Source: Desulfomicrobium baculatum DSM 4028 (lineage in GTDB: Bacteria > Desulfobacterota > Desulfovibrionia > Desulfovibrionales > Desulfomicrobiaceae). From it: 64,000 nucleotides of DNA. The stretch spans positions 1,614,501 to 1,678,500 of the forward strand of contig NC_013173.1 in the NCBI RefSeq assembly GCF_000023225.1. Direction: 5' to 3'. Below the pieces are notes generated by a model. The model was not told the origin of the DNA and ran no database searches. It worked only from the letters and a program-made list of their open reading frames with translations. The position numbers were made by a program, and so were the translations under genes. Position 1 is the first letter of the stretch; the number at the start of each line of letters is the position of its first letter. Positions 1 through 8,227 of the stretch are shown here, in pieces.

Positions 1-410
1 AGCCGAACCAGGTTCGTGGCGGAATTGCGACTGCGCAGAAAATAGCGTTTGATCAGGGCTTGCGGCAAATCCCGGACGCTGGACGAAGAGTACACCCCGC
101 GTTTGGCCTGGCTAACGTTGACAGGCAGGAAATCCGTAGCCAGTATTGAAAATTGGAGCCCGGAGTGCTCTTTGGCCTCTTCCAGCAGGGTGATGCACAG
201 ACTGTAGGCGTCGAGCCCGCGATCACATCCTGCCACAAGGAACGAGGAGAGCGGAGTGGACCCGTTGAGATGATGATCGGCGACGATTTCCGCCAGGAAC
301 TCAAATTGCCGGGCATCATGCAAAAAGCCGTGGTCCTTGCCCAGGGCATCGACAAGATAGGGCAGTTCCAGCCGCAGACCCGAGCGAAAGGTGTTTTCTT
401 CTGATGACAT
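1..410 (-). CDS. CheR-type chemotaxis methyltransferase, 5' part only
   Basis: The reading frame is open from the ATG at 410 to the left window edge (136 codons), so only the N-terminal half is visible. Seen: a helical N-terminus, then FLVAGCDRGLDAYSL and SILATDFLPVNVSQAKRGVY, followed by a KRYFLR segment. These match the order of the SAM-binding and post-binding motifs of CheR glutamate methyltransferases, which methylate chemoreceptors. The SAM loop is unusual: the family normally has a Gly-Glu-Glu-Pro-Tyr-Ser-like run where this protein has Gly-Leu-Asp-Ala-Tyr-Ser. It diverges from cheD, which supports a chemotaxis role. The catalytic C-terminal half lies outside the window, so activity cannot be judged. 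It might be a divergent or regulatory paralogue. Confidence 0.75.
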   Translation of the reverse strand, partial: MSSEENTFRSGLRLELPYLVDALGKDHGFLHDARQFEFLAEIVADHHLNGSTPLSSFLVAGCDRGLDAYSLCITLLEEAKEHSGLQFSILATDFLPVNVSQAKRGVYSSSSVRDLPQALIKRYFLRSRNSATNLVR

Positions 411-486
411 GTGCATGGATAAAGGTTACTTTTATCTACAGAATGATCGCTGCCCTGAACGTACACCCAAGGTTTCCAAGTCGGCA

Positions 487-1047
487 ATGCAAAGAATCGC
501 AAAAAACAGGATGATCGTCCCGACACAGGCCGTTGACGGCCTCGAAGATTGTCGGGAGCTGCCTCATGACTACCTGCTGGTAGGGCAGGGAGGAGTCTAT
601 GCCGCCCCGACTCTGGTGCAGACGGTGCTCGGTTCGTGCGTTTCCGTGACCATGTATTGCGCGAAATACCGCTGGGGCGGAATTTTTCATGCCTTGCTGC
701 CGCGCATCGGCGATTTTCCAGGGAGCAGATCCAGCGGCGATCAGTACCGGTACGTCGACTCGTCCATCTGGAGCCTGCTGCGGGAATTCGCCAAGGCAGG
801 AATTTCAGCAAAGAGCCTCGAATGCAAGGTTTTTGGCGGGGCCTCCCCGCTGCATCAGAATTGCGACGCATCGGCTGGAAACCGCAACGTGCAGGTCGCC
901 ATGGAGGTGCTGGCCAACGAGGGCGTGACGGTAAGCGCCTCCAGCGTCGGCGGCTACGGCGGCCGTAAGCTTTTCTTCCGCACAGACACGGGCCTGATTC
1001 TGCAGAAACGCTTCCAGGTCAAAACCTGCAGGGATTGCGGGAGCTGA
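487..1047 (+). CDS. cheD: CheD chemoreceptor glutamine deamidase
   Basis: CheD deamidates glutamines on chemoreceptors in the cytoplasm and in many bacteria interacts with CheC. Visible signatures in order are LGSCVSV with the catalytic Cys, HALLP with the catalytic His, a KVFGGA segment, GNRNV, and the closing GG..GR..FF.TDTG block. These are diagnostic of the family and complete to the C-terminus. The frame stays open upstream to a GTG at 391 with ATGs at 409 and 415, which would overlap the divergent cheR start. I prefer the ATG at 487 because it leaves room for promoters, but no start has a strong ribosome-binding site. An imperfect GCTGAAA/TTTCAGC hairpin overlaps the stop codon without a clear T-run. 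Confidence 0.85.
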   Translation: MQRIAKNRMIVPTQAVDGLEDCRELPHDYLLVGQGGVYAAPTLVQTVLGSCVSVTMYCAKYRWGGIFHALLPRIGDFPGSRSSGDQYRYVDSSIWSLLREFAKAGISAKSLECKVFGGASPLHQNCDASAGNRNVQVAMEVLANEGVTVSASSVGGYGGRKLFFRTDTGLILQKRFQVKTCRDCGS

Positions 1048-1716
1048 AACTTCTTTTTTCAGCCTCCTGGAATATGCGTGCCTTATCCGGTCCAGACATC
1101 GCTACGTGTTGCCGACACAATGCAATAACTCCCGCCTGACATCATCGAATTCGGACAGCTCTTCATGGCTGGCTTAGGTTTTTGCTGACCGTTTTGCTCT
1201 TGGCAGGATGTGTTGGCGACGTGTCATTTTTATACATATCCCAAGAAATAGTACGATTATACCGGCAGATATTGAGAATTAATCCCTGTCATACATTTTA
1301 AAGGGTTGACATTGTTTTTATATTCATGTTTATGGATGTTTTACAGATCTTCATTTTGTACCTTCAAATGTATTTCGATTCATATTTTATATATTTATTC
1401 TTTTCTGAAATTCTTCTTGTGCCGTTATAAAATTAAAATTTTTGTTTATTAACTCCAAATTTAATTTTAAAATATATATTTATTTATATTAAGCACGAAA
1501 AATATTTATATCAATAAATATTTAATAATAAAATATATTTTAATAATTTTATTATTTTTTGCGATAATTAATGAATTGTTTTTAATTTATTCTTATAATT
1601 TATAAAAAATTTACTTTGATATATATTTTAAAAATATTACTTATTTTTTTAAATATTATTTTATTATAAAAAATGCTTACTAAGAATAAATGATTCAATA
1701 TGCATGGAGCCAGAAG
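1048..1716. other. Intergenic region with extreme A+T-rich tract
   Basis: There is no credible gene here. Bases 1048-1230 have ordinary composition. From about 1230 to 1690 the sequence is almost entirely A and T, with many short A-tracts and T-tracts, in sharp contrast to the GC-rich genes on both sides. It precedes the PAS/sigma-54 regulator, so it presumably contains that gene's promoter and may be intrinsically curved. I saw no -24/-12 promoter with correct spacing and no long repeat. Confidence 0.7.
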
Positions 1717-4137
1717 ATGAAGTTAAGCAACGGCCAAAACCAGTCTCTATCCAGGCTCCGCAAGCAAGCGGAAAAGAAGTTTAAAATGAAGTCTGCTGAA
1801 TTGTATTCGCCCCACACCGAGGCGGATGCGAGACGAATGGTGCAGGAACTCGCGGTTCAGCTGATAGAACTTGAGATGCGGAATAAAGAATCGAGTCGAG
1901 GCAAAGATGAGCTGACTCGGTCGCTGGAGAAATACACAGATCTCTACGCTTTTGCACCCATCGGCTATTTTACCCTCAACCGCGGGGGAGAGATTCGCAC
2001 CGTGAATCTCGCTGGCGCCGTTCTCTTGGGGCTTGAACAGAGTGTCTTGCTCGGTCTGGACTTTAAACTCTTTGTCTTGAATGAAGCCTCCCGTGTTTTT
2101 TCTGATTTTCTCGACCGGGTGTTTGCAAGCCAGGTTAAAGAATCCTGCGAGTTCACCCTCAAGAGCAAGCATGCCCCGGCACTTTTCGTGCGGGCGGATG
2201 CGGTTGCGCGTGATTCCACCGAGTGTTTCGTCACGATCATCGACGTCACTGCGCACAAACAAACGGAGAGGGCACTGCGCGAAAGTGAGAGGCTGTATCG
2301 CGCCATCGGCGAGTCCATTGAATACGGCGTCTGGGTTTGCGCCCCTGATGGACGAAACATTTACGCCAGTGAGTCTCTGCTCAACCTGCTCGGCATAACC
2401 CAGGAGCAATGCTCCAACTTCGGCTGGGGCGATGCACTGTACCCCGATGATGCCGAACGCACCATCGCCGCCTGGAAAGAGTGCGTAAAAAGCGAAGGCA
2501 TTTGGGATATTGAGCATCGTTATCGCGGTGCGGATGGGCAATGGTACCCCATTCTGGCGCGAGGGGTGCCGGTCAGAAATGAAAACGGCGAGATTGTCTG
2601 TTGGGCCGGCATCAATCTGGATATCAGCCGCTTGAAACAGGCTGAAGCTGCGCTGCGCGCAAGCGAAGAACTGAATCGCAAAACGTTGCAGGCATTGCCT
2701 GCGCATATTGCAGTGATTGACCGTCAAGGCGGCATTATCGCCGTGAATCATGCCTGGGAAGAGTTTGCCCGTCACAATGATGCGGACGGATCACCCTCGG
2801 TTACTGTGGGTGCCAACTACTGTGAAGTTTGCCGTCGAGCCACCGCCGGCAAGGATTCCTTGGCGGAGGTGGCCCTGCGCGGTATTGAGGCCGTGTTGAA
2901 TGGCACAAGTGAGCAGTTCATGATGGAATATCCCTGCCACAGTCCGCAGGAGGAGCGATGGTTTTTCATGACCGTCGCGCCTTTGGGTCTCGGCGGGGAG
3001 AACGGTGCGGTCATCACGCACCTCAATATCTCCGAGCGGGTACGGTTCGAAGTCGAACTTCAAAAGGCTCACGACGAACTGGAGCTCCGGGTCGAAAAAC
3101 GGACGTACGAGCTCCGGGCTGCGAATAAGGAGATAAATCAGCTCAAAGACCGGCTTCAGGCTGAGAACATCTGCCTACGGCAGGAGGTTGCGAGAGAGTA
3201 CAACTTCGGAGAGATCATCGGTCAAAGCGACTCCATCGTGAACATGTTCGAGCAAATTGAACAGGTGTCGCCACTGAATGCGACAGTTCTTCTGCTGGGC
3301 GAGACCGGCACCGGCAAAGGCTTGGTCGCACGGGCCATCCATGCCCGCAGTGCCCGCAAGGGCCGGTCCATGATCACGGTCAACTGCGCGGCGCTGCCGG
3401 CCAATCTCATCGAGAGCGAACTTTTTGGGCGGGAACGGGGCGCGTTCACCGGGTCCAACGCACAGCAGTTGGGGCGCTTCGAACTGGCCGACGGAGGCAC
3501 CATCTTTCTCGATGAAATCGGGGAGATGCCGCTTGAGCTGCAAAGCAAGCTGCTGCGAGTCATTCAGGATGGAGAGATGGAGCGGCTGGGCAGTCCCCGC
3601 ACAATCAAGGTTGATGTCCGCATCATAGCGGCCAGCAATAGGAATCTGCAGGATGAGATCCGCAAGGGCAGGTTCCGGGAAGACCTTTTCTATCGACTCA
3701 ATGTTTTTCCTATCTCGATTCCTCCGCTTCGTCAGCGCGACGGCGACATCGCGTTGCTCATCAATTTTTTTGTGGCCAAATTCAACAAGAAGACCGGCAA
3801 GAATATCAAAACCGTGCCCAAAAATACCCTGAACGCGCTGCAGGAATATCATTGGCCCGGAAATGTGCGGGAACTGGAAAGCGTCGTTGAGCGGGCGGTG
3901 ATCACCAGTCCCGGAAGCTCCCTGCAAATATTGGACAGGTTTGAAACATCGAGAAAGACGGTGCCGGTTGATGGAAACATCAAAGCCCTGGTCGATCTGG
4001 AACGCGACCACATCCTGCAGGTGCTCCGGAAGACCGGCTGGCGCATTGAAGGCAAAAGCGGGGCCGCGGCGCTCCTTGAAATCAACCCCAGCACCCTGCG
4101 CGCCCGCATGCGCAAATTCGGCATCCGGCGCCAGTAG
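1717..4137 (+). CDS. Sigma-54-dependent regulator with three PAS domains
   Basis: This is an enhancer-binding protein of about 806 residues. Three PAS-type sensor modules occupy roughly residues 60-440 and are followed by a coiled-coil linker. An AAA+ sigma-54 activation domain then carries Walker A GETGTGKG near residue 528, the sigma-54 contact loop near 574, Walker B GGTIFLDEIGE near 593, and a Fis-type helix-turn-helix at the C-terminus. The contact loop reads GAFTGS instead of the usual GAFTGA. No receiver domain is present, so input is probably a small ligand, redox or haem signal sensed by PAS. I place the start at 1717 because GGAG lies 7 bases upstream; the in-frame ATG at 1690 has no such site. 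Targets are unknown. The gene is convergent with the glycerol operon once the inserted element is removed. Confidence 0.9.
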   Translation: MKLSNGQNQSLSRLRKQAEKKFKMKSAELYSPHTEADARRMVQELAVQLIELEMRNKESSRGKDELTRSLEKYTDLYAFAPIGYFTLNRGGEIRTVNLAGAVLLGLEQSVLLGLDFKLFVLNEASRVFSDFLDRVFASQVKESCEFTLKSKHAPALFVRADAVARDSTECFVTIIDVTAHKQTERALRESERLYRAIGESIEYGVWVCAPDGRNIYASESLLNLLGITQEQCSNFGWGDALYPDDAERTIAAWKECVKSEGIWDIEHRYRGADGQWYPILARGVPVRNENGEIVCWAGINLDISRLKQAEAALRASEELNRKTLQALPAHIAVIDRQGGIIAVNHAWEEFARHNDADGSPSVTVGANYCEVCRRATAGKDSLAEVALRGIEAVLNGTSEQFMMEYPCHSPQEERWFFMTVAPLGLGGENGAVITHLNISERVRFEVELQKAHDELELRVEKRTYELRAANKEINQLKDRLQAENICLRQEVAREYNFGEIIGQSDSIVNMFEQIEQVSPLNATVLLLGETGTGKGLVARAIHARSARKGRSMITVNCAALPANLIESELFGRERGAFTGSNAQQLGRFELADGGTIFLDEIGEMPLELQSKLLRVIQDGEMERLGSPRTIKVDVRIIAASNRNLQDEIRKGRFREDLFYRLNVFPISIPPLRQRDGDIALLINFFVAKFNKKTGKNIKTVPKNTLNALQEYHWPGNVRELESVVERAVITSPGSSLQILDRFETSRKTVPVDGNIKALVDLERDHILQVLRKTGWRIEGKSGAAALLEINPSTLRARMRKFGIRRQ

Positions 4138-4208
4138 AGAAGCGCGGCAGTCCGAGCGTGAAGTCATGCAAAGGACTAGGCCAATGTCTCGATCAGCACC
4201 ATTTCCGA

Positions 4209-4216
4209 AAAAATGA
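4209..4216. repeat. Target-site duplication, left copy
   Basis: The octamer AAAAATGA directly abuts the left terminal repeat at 4217 and is repeated exactly at 8228-8235 beside the right end. Eight bases is the usual duplication length for ISL3-family transposition, so this marks insertion of the whole 4.0-kb unit. Confidence 0.88.
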
Positions 4217-4244
4217 GGTCCTTCCGGAAAATATGTGGGTAGCG
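4217..4244 (+). repeat. Left terminal inverted repeat of the ISL3 unit
   Basis: The 28-base end starts GGTCCTTCCGG and matches the right end in inverted orientation with a single difference near its inner edge. Similarity stops abruptly inside, so this is an isolated end rather than part of a second complete insertion sequence. Confidence 0.88.
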
Positions 4245-4489
4245 CTCCGTGCGGATAATTGGTTTGCCTGCGTGATTACGCCGCCCTCTGCATGCCCCGA
4301 ACCTGCGACTGAATTCTGGCGCGACCTGCCTCGTCATATTTTGCGTTTAAGTTGGATCTAGCGAGTGGAGTCGAGCAATCCCCTGTTCGGAAATTCATGA
4401 TTCGCATCAGGATGTAGGCTCTAAAATCCGGGAGTCTCCAGCTTTTTATGCACGCGTTTTTGCTTTGAGCACAAACAATAATCTACTGT

Positions 4490-6520
4490 TCATCCCGAGC
4501 GACTGAAGGCGGTTACGCGGTCTAAGGCCACCGCCAAATCATCCATTCGCACCGGCTTCCCAACATAATCGCTCATTCCCCATTTTAGGAACGTCTCCCT
4601 ATCTCCCCTCATGGCATAGGCGGTCATGGCAATGATCGGTATGTCCTTTTTGGGGCCAAGATCCGCTGAGGAACGAATAGTCTTCGTCGCCTCCAAGCCG
4701 TCCATCAAGGGCATCTGCACGTCCATAAGTATACAGTCAAAGTCGTGAATCTTCAGCAGGTCAATGGCCTGCTTGCCATTCTCTGCCAGCATCACTTCAT
4801 TTCCTGCCTTCTCCAGCAGTTTGATCATTGCAAACTGGTTGGATGGATCGTCTTCAGCCAGAAGAATTCGCAATTTTTGCTTTTCCGCAATCTGTACGGT
4901 TTGATGCTTTAATATGCTCGCTTCGATCGACTGTTTGAAAGGTAAAACTACGTTCATTGACGTTCCTTCACCGACAACGCTATCAACTTCAATGCTTCCA
5001 CCCATCAAATGGACAAGCTTTTTGACTATAGACAGGCCAAGTCCAGCTCCTTGGTACTTACGAGTATAGGATTTTTCTATCTGGACAAAAGGTTTGAATA
5101 GGTTTTTAAGATGATCTTCGTGTATACCAATTCCTGTATCAGAAACAGTAAACAGAACTCTGTAATCATTATTTTTTTCTGATCCCAATGGAGTTATTTC
5201 AACAGTGACAGAACCTTCTTTTGTAAACTTTAATCCATTTCCAACTAAATTGAATAAAATTTGGAGGACCCTCCCTTCATCACCAATAACTTCGGGATGA
5301 ATGGTTGGATCAATAATGCATTTTAAAGTGACAGCCTTGGTCAAGGATTCCACGGCGAAGAGTCCTAAGATTGAGTTACGCAAATCCGCAAAGCGGAATT
5401 TTGATTCGTGGATTTCCATCATGCCCGCTTCAATTCGAGACAAGTCCAGAATGTCTGAAAGTAAACGGGTCAGGCGGTTGCACGACGTCAAAGCCAACTC
5501 AATATACTTATTTTGATCAGCACCGACAGGTGTGCCATCCAGAAGCTGAATCATGCCCATAATACCGTTGAGTGGGGTGCGAATTTCATGGCTCATATTG
5601 GCAAGAAATTCGGATTTTGCTATGTTCGCTATCTCAGCTTGTTTTGTTGCCCGTATAAGAGATTTTAAATTTATTTTGTTCTGAGTCATGTCTCTAATAT
5701 TGCATTGTACTAAAGATGCTCTATCAACTAAATATATATCTGTATCGATATCAAGATTAAAATTTGTTTTTATACTGACATCATCATAATTTATTACGCC
5801 TGTATCTCTTAATTTTTGCATTATAATCTGGAAATCACTGTTTTCGAGAAAAATGCCAATATCTTCTAGATGCTTTCCAAGAATTTCCTTTACGTTATAG
5901 CCAAACATCTTCTCGAATGCCGGATTGGCATGAGTTATCGTTCCTTCACGTTTTTCTAGCAGCACAATCCCATCATTGGCTGTCTCAAAAAGACGTCGAT
6001 AACGCTCTTCAGAATCCGCTAACAAATCCTCCAATCGCTTACGTTCAGTGATATCCTCAATAGCCAACAGGATGATCGGATCTTTGTCCGAAGTGCGCTG
6101 AATCTGCCGGGCATTCAAAAGCATGACCCGTCTGCCGATGGAATCAAAAACGTGTTCAACTTCGTAGTTTCCAAAATTTGTTTCTCGGGGAATTATTGTC
6201 TCAAGTAATTCCCGTAGTTTTGGAATATCCCACTGCTTGTTACCAAGATCATAGAGAACACTCCCTATCGTCTCATCAGGATTTACACTGAAGGTGTTAT
6301 AAAAATTACGACTTGCCGAGATAACCTTCATGTCTTTATCCAGAATCAGAAGCGGTTCTCGTATGGTTTCCAGGATACTTTGGGCGTAGTTCAGGGCTTC
6401 CTCTGTCAAAAGCACATCGGATTTTGACTCAGTCATCGATTTTTTCAAGGTGACAAATTGCGAACGCAATTCTGTAAGTTCTTGGATAAGTAATGCTTTT
6501 GATTTTATTTCATCATCCAT
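4490..6520 (-). CDS. Hybrid sensor histidine kinase (PAS-PAS-HisKA-HATPase-receiver)
   Basis: The product is about 676 residues. An N-terminal coiled segment is followed by two PAS domains (about residues 40-165 and 175-295) and a HisKA dimerisation helix with the phospho-acceptor His in NMSHEIRTPLNG near 310. The ATPase follows, with N-box NLVGNGLKFT, DTGIGI and GAGLGLS. A C-terminal receiver has its phospho-Asp in CILMDVQMPLMDG near 595. No membrane segment is visible, so it is probably cytoplasmic. The start at 6520 is preceded by an AGGGGGG ribosome-binding site; a longer frame to 6631 is unlikely. Ten consecutive G residues (minus strand) lie about 45 bases upstream. Parts of the second PAS domain are notably A+T rich. 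It is the passenger of the ISL3 unit; the partner is not in the window. Confidence 0.92.
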   Translation of the reverse strand: MDDEIKSKALLIQELTELRSQFVTLKKSMTESKSDVLLTEEALNYAQSILETIREPLLILDKDMKVISASRNFYNTFSVNPDETIGSVLYDLGNKQWDIPKLRELLETIIPRETNFGNYEVEHVFDSIGRRVMLLNARQIQRTSDKDPIILLAIEDITERKRLEDLLADSEERYRRLFETANDGIVLLEKREGTITHANPAFEKMFGYNVKEILGKHLEDIGIFLENSDFQIIMQKLRDTGVINYDDVSIKTNFNLDIDTDIYLVDRASLVQCNIRDMTQNKINLKSLIRATKQAEIANIAKSEFLANMSHEIRTPLNGIMGMIQLLDGTPVGADQNKYIELALTSCNRLTRLLSDILDLSRIEAGMMEIHESKFRFADLRNSILGLFAVESLTKAVTLKCIIDPTIHPEVIGDEGRVLQILFNLVGNGLKFTKEGSVTVEITPLGSEKNNDYRVLFTVSDTGIGIHEDHLKNLFKPFVQIEKSYTRKYQGAGLGLSIVKKLVHLMGGSIEVDSVVGEGTSMNVVLPFKQSIEASILKHQTVQIAEKQKLRILLAEDDPSNQFAMIKLLEKAGNEVMLAENGKQAIDLLKIHDFDCILMDVQMPLMDGLEATKTIRSSADLGPKKDIPIIAMTAYAMRGDRETFLKWGMSDYVGKPVRMDDLAVALDRVTAFSRSG

Positions 6521-6754
6521 TGTGTTCCCCCCTTCAATTGTGAGAGCCGGACAAAACGAACCGCCCCCCCCCCGCTCCGAATCCGACTCCAGCACGCTAG
6601 GGTGACCATAACCATGCAATCTCCATGACAACTCCTGTGCCTGCCGATGCCTTAGTACATTTTACTGATTCGCTTGATTAATCGGAATAAGAGAGCACCC
6701 TTGAGTAAGAAATCCATCACCGACGTTCCGTCACATTCGACATAATCACACTAT

Positions 6755-6928
6755 ATGACGACATCGATCTCCTGCCCAGCAGACTTAAGATGCGGGTCAT
6801 TTCTTGTCACGAAAGACAGAATAACAAATCAGAAATCACAGGCCGTTGCAAAAGAGTTGGATGAAGACATTACTATTGGCGGTATGATAGTTGATTTTGG
6901 TCCTTCCGGAATTGCTGTGAGTAAATGA
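6755..6928 (+). CDS. Small unrecognised ORF, possibly a gene fragment
   Basis: A 57-codon frame starts at the ATG at 6755. It reads like ordinary protein in its second half (AVAKELDEDITIGGMIVDF) and its last codons are formed by the internal transposon end. There is no convincing ribosome-binding site. It may be the remnant of a gene disrupted when the original insertion sequence entered, or chance. I do not recognise a family. Confidence 0.3.
   Translation: MTTSISCPADLRCGSFLVTKDRITNQKSQAVAKELDEDITIGGMIVDFGPSGIAVSK
6899..6926 (+). repeat. Internal ISL3-type terminal repeat
   Basis: The sequence begins GGTCCTTCCGGAA and matches the right end of the unit (inverted) at 21 of 28 positions, so it is probably the original left end of the insertion sequence. 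The 8 bases outside it (TTGATTTT) do not match those outside the right end (AAAAATGA), so the last transposition did not use this end. Confidence 0.75.
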
Positions 6929-6960
6929 CTTGCTTAGGAGTCTTCTCACGGAGGACGCCG

Positions 6961-8196
6961 ATGAGAGACACCGAACTTTACGCACAGATTCTTGGAGTCA
7001 AAGCGCCTTGGTTTGTTGACAAGGTTGATCTGAAAATAGCCGAGAATAGTGTTGATATTTGGCTAGACCATGGTCCAGGCGAGCGCTGGCCATGCCCAGA
7101 ATGCGGCAAACTTCTGCCCTGCCGGGACCATGTAGGCGAGCGTGTCTGGCGTCACCTGGATACATGTCAATTCAAGACGTTACTTCATGCCCGAGTTCCG
7201 CGAGTGGAATGCCCGGAACATGGAGTGCACCAGGTGCTTGTACCCTGGGCTGAACCACGGTCTCGCTTCACATTGCTCATGGAGCGCTGGATTATAGATG
7301 TGCTCACGGAGTGCGCGACAGTTGATGGTTTTCGGCGCTTGCTGAAACTCACATGGGATGAGGTTTGGGGAGTAATGGAGCGGGCTGTTCGACGAGGTCT
7401 TTCGCGCAAGGAGGCCCAGCCGATTCACTATCTCGGAGTGAACGAGAAAGCATTCCGCAAAGGGCACTCCTACATGACCATAGTCTGCGACCTTATGCGC
7501 AGTACGGTCGAGCATGTTTCCGAAGAGCGGAAGAAGAGCAGCCTGGAGGGATATTACCTCAGCCTCTCACCCGGCCAACTGGATTCCATACGGGCCATCG
7601 CAATGGATATGTGGGAGCCATATTTCACGGCGACCATGGCGCACGTGCCGGATGCCGGAGCCAAAATCGTCCACGACAGATTTCATGTCATGAAGCACGT
7701 GAACGAAGCCGTGGATAAAGTGCGCAAGCAAGAACATAAGGCCCTGATGGCTCAGGGCGACGAAACCCTCAAAGGGACCAAGTATCTTTGGCTGTTTCGC
7801 CCTGAGAACTTGCCTGCCCAGCATCAGCCGACATTCGACGTCCTTAAGGCCAGCGATCTCAATGTGGCCAAGGCATGGGCCATGAAAGAGAATTTGCAGT
7901 CACTGTGGGACTATATGTCTCCTGGATGGGGACGCAGATTCTTCAAGCGTTGGATAAAATGGATTGATCGTTCCGGCTTGGAACCAATGAAGCGGGTTGG
8001 ACAGTTACTTTCGCGGCATCTTGAAAATATTCTGACTTTCTGCCGCCACCGGATCACCAACGGCGTCGCCGAAGGGTTGAACAGCAAAATCATGAGCATC
8101 AAGCGAAAGGCGTGTGGGTACAGCAACAAGGATCATTTCAAGACGGCGATCTACTTTTTCTGCGGTGGACTTGATCTGTACCCAAGGTCAGTTTGA
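6961..8196 (+). CDS. ISL3-family transposase
   Basis: The product is about 411 residues. The N-terminal zinc-finger segment (CPECGK, later VECPEHG) is followed by the ISL3 DDE region. NEKAFRKGHSYMTIVCDL stands where the family normally has a DEKAF motif. Then come an AIAMDMWEPY segment with the second Asp, the conserved DRFHVMKHVNEAVD, and ITNGVAEGLNSKIMSIKR with the catalytic Glu. The first acidic residue of the triad therefore appears changed from Asp to Asn, which by family knowledge could reduce or abolish activity. The start at 6961 has GGAGGA 6 bases upstream; a longer frame from 6925 lacks one. It lies inside the 4.0-kb unit and ends 3 bases before the right terminal repeat. Confidence 0.93.
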   Translation: MRDTELYAQILGVKAPWFVDKVDLKIAENSVDIWLDHGPGERWPCPECGKLLPCRDHVGERVWRHLDTCQFKTLLHARVPRVECPEHGVHQVLVPWAEPRSRFTLLMERWIIDVLTECATVDGFRRLLKLTWDEVWGVMERAVRRGLSRKEAQPIHYLGVNEKAFRKGHSYMTIVCDLMRSTVEHVSEERKKSSLEGYYLSLSPGQLDSIRAIAMDMWEPYFTATMAHVPDAGAKIVHDRFHVMKHVNEAVDKVRKQEHKALMAQGDETLKGTKYLWLFRPENLPAQHQPTFDVLKASDLNVAKAWAMKENLQSLWDYMSPGWGRRFFKRWIKWIDRSGLEPMKRVGQLLSRHLENILTFCRHRITNGVAEGLNSKIMSIKRKACGYSNKDHFKTAIYFFCGGLDLYPRSV

Positions 8197-8199
8197 ACA

Positions 8200-8227
8200 C
8201 GTTACCCACATATTTTCCGGAAGGACC
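8200..8227 (-). repeat. Right terminal inverted repeat of the ISL3 unit
   Basis: Read on the minus strand from 8227 it begins GGTCCTTCCGGAAAATATGT and matches the left end at 4217-4244 at 27 of 28 positions. It begins right after the transposase stop codon. Confidence 0.88.

Larger units (their letters stand above)
4138..4489. other. Intergenic segment containing the left end of the mobile unit
   Basis: Bases 4138-4216 follow the sigma-54 regulator and end in the 8-bp target duplication. From 4217 the sequence belongs to the mobile unit: a 28-base terminal repeat and then about 245 bases of unrecognised sequence before the 3' end of the kinase gene. A 67-codon ORF (4158-4361) crosses the insertion junction and is therefore unlikely to be a real gene. 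I see no clear terminator for the kinase. Confidence 0.6.
6521..6960. other. Divergent region between kinase and transposase
   Basis: This stretch contains the kinase leader with a 10-base homopolymer (C on the plus strand, 6564-6573), a short unrecognised ORF (6755-6928), an internal ISL3-type end (6899-6926) and the transposase ribosome-binding site GGAGGA just before 6961. Promoters for both genes should lie here, but I cannot identify them with confidence. Confidence 0.6.
4217..8227. mobile_element. ISL3-family transposon carrying a hybrid histidine kinase
   Basis: Seen directly: bases 4217-4244 and the reverse complement of 8200-8227 agree at 27 of 28 positions, both beginning GGTCCTTCCGGAAAATATGT, and the 4011-bp unit is flanked by the exact direct repeat AAAAATGA. 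Inside are a minus-strand sensor histidine kinase and a plus-strand ISL3-type transposase that ends only 3 bases before the right repeat. A third, less similar end (21 of 28 identical) lies at 6899-6926 just before the transposase. The original insertion sequence may therefore have been 6899-8227, with the unit enlarged by using a distal copy of the end. ISL3 elements with passenger genes are known (ISPpu12 type). A sensor kinase as passenger is, to my knowledge, unusual. Confidence 0.88.

Noticed and set aside
1171-1185. Possible sigma-54 promoter GG...GC upstream of the regulator
   Set aside because: The GG and GC elements are separated by 11 bases instead of the required 10, and the surrounding bases do not fit the consensus.
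6899-8227. Stand-alone 1.3-kb insertion sequence as the mobile unit
   Set aside because: The octamers flanking these ends (TTGATTTT and AAAAATGA) do not match, whereas those flanking 4217 and 8227 match exactly, so the larger unit is the one that transposed.
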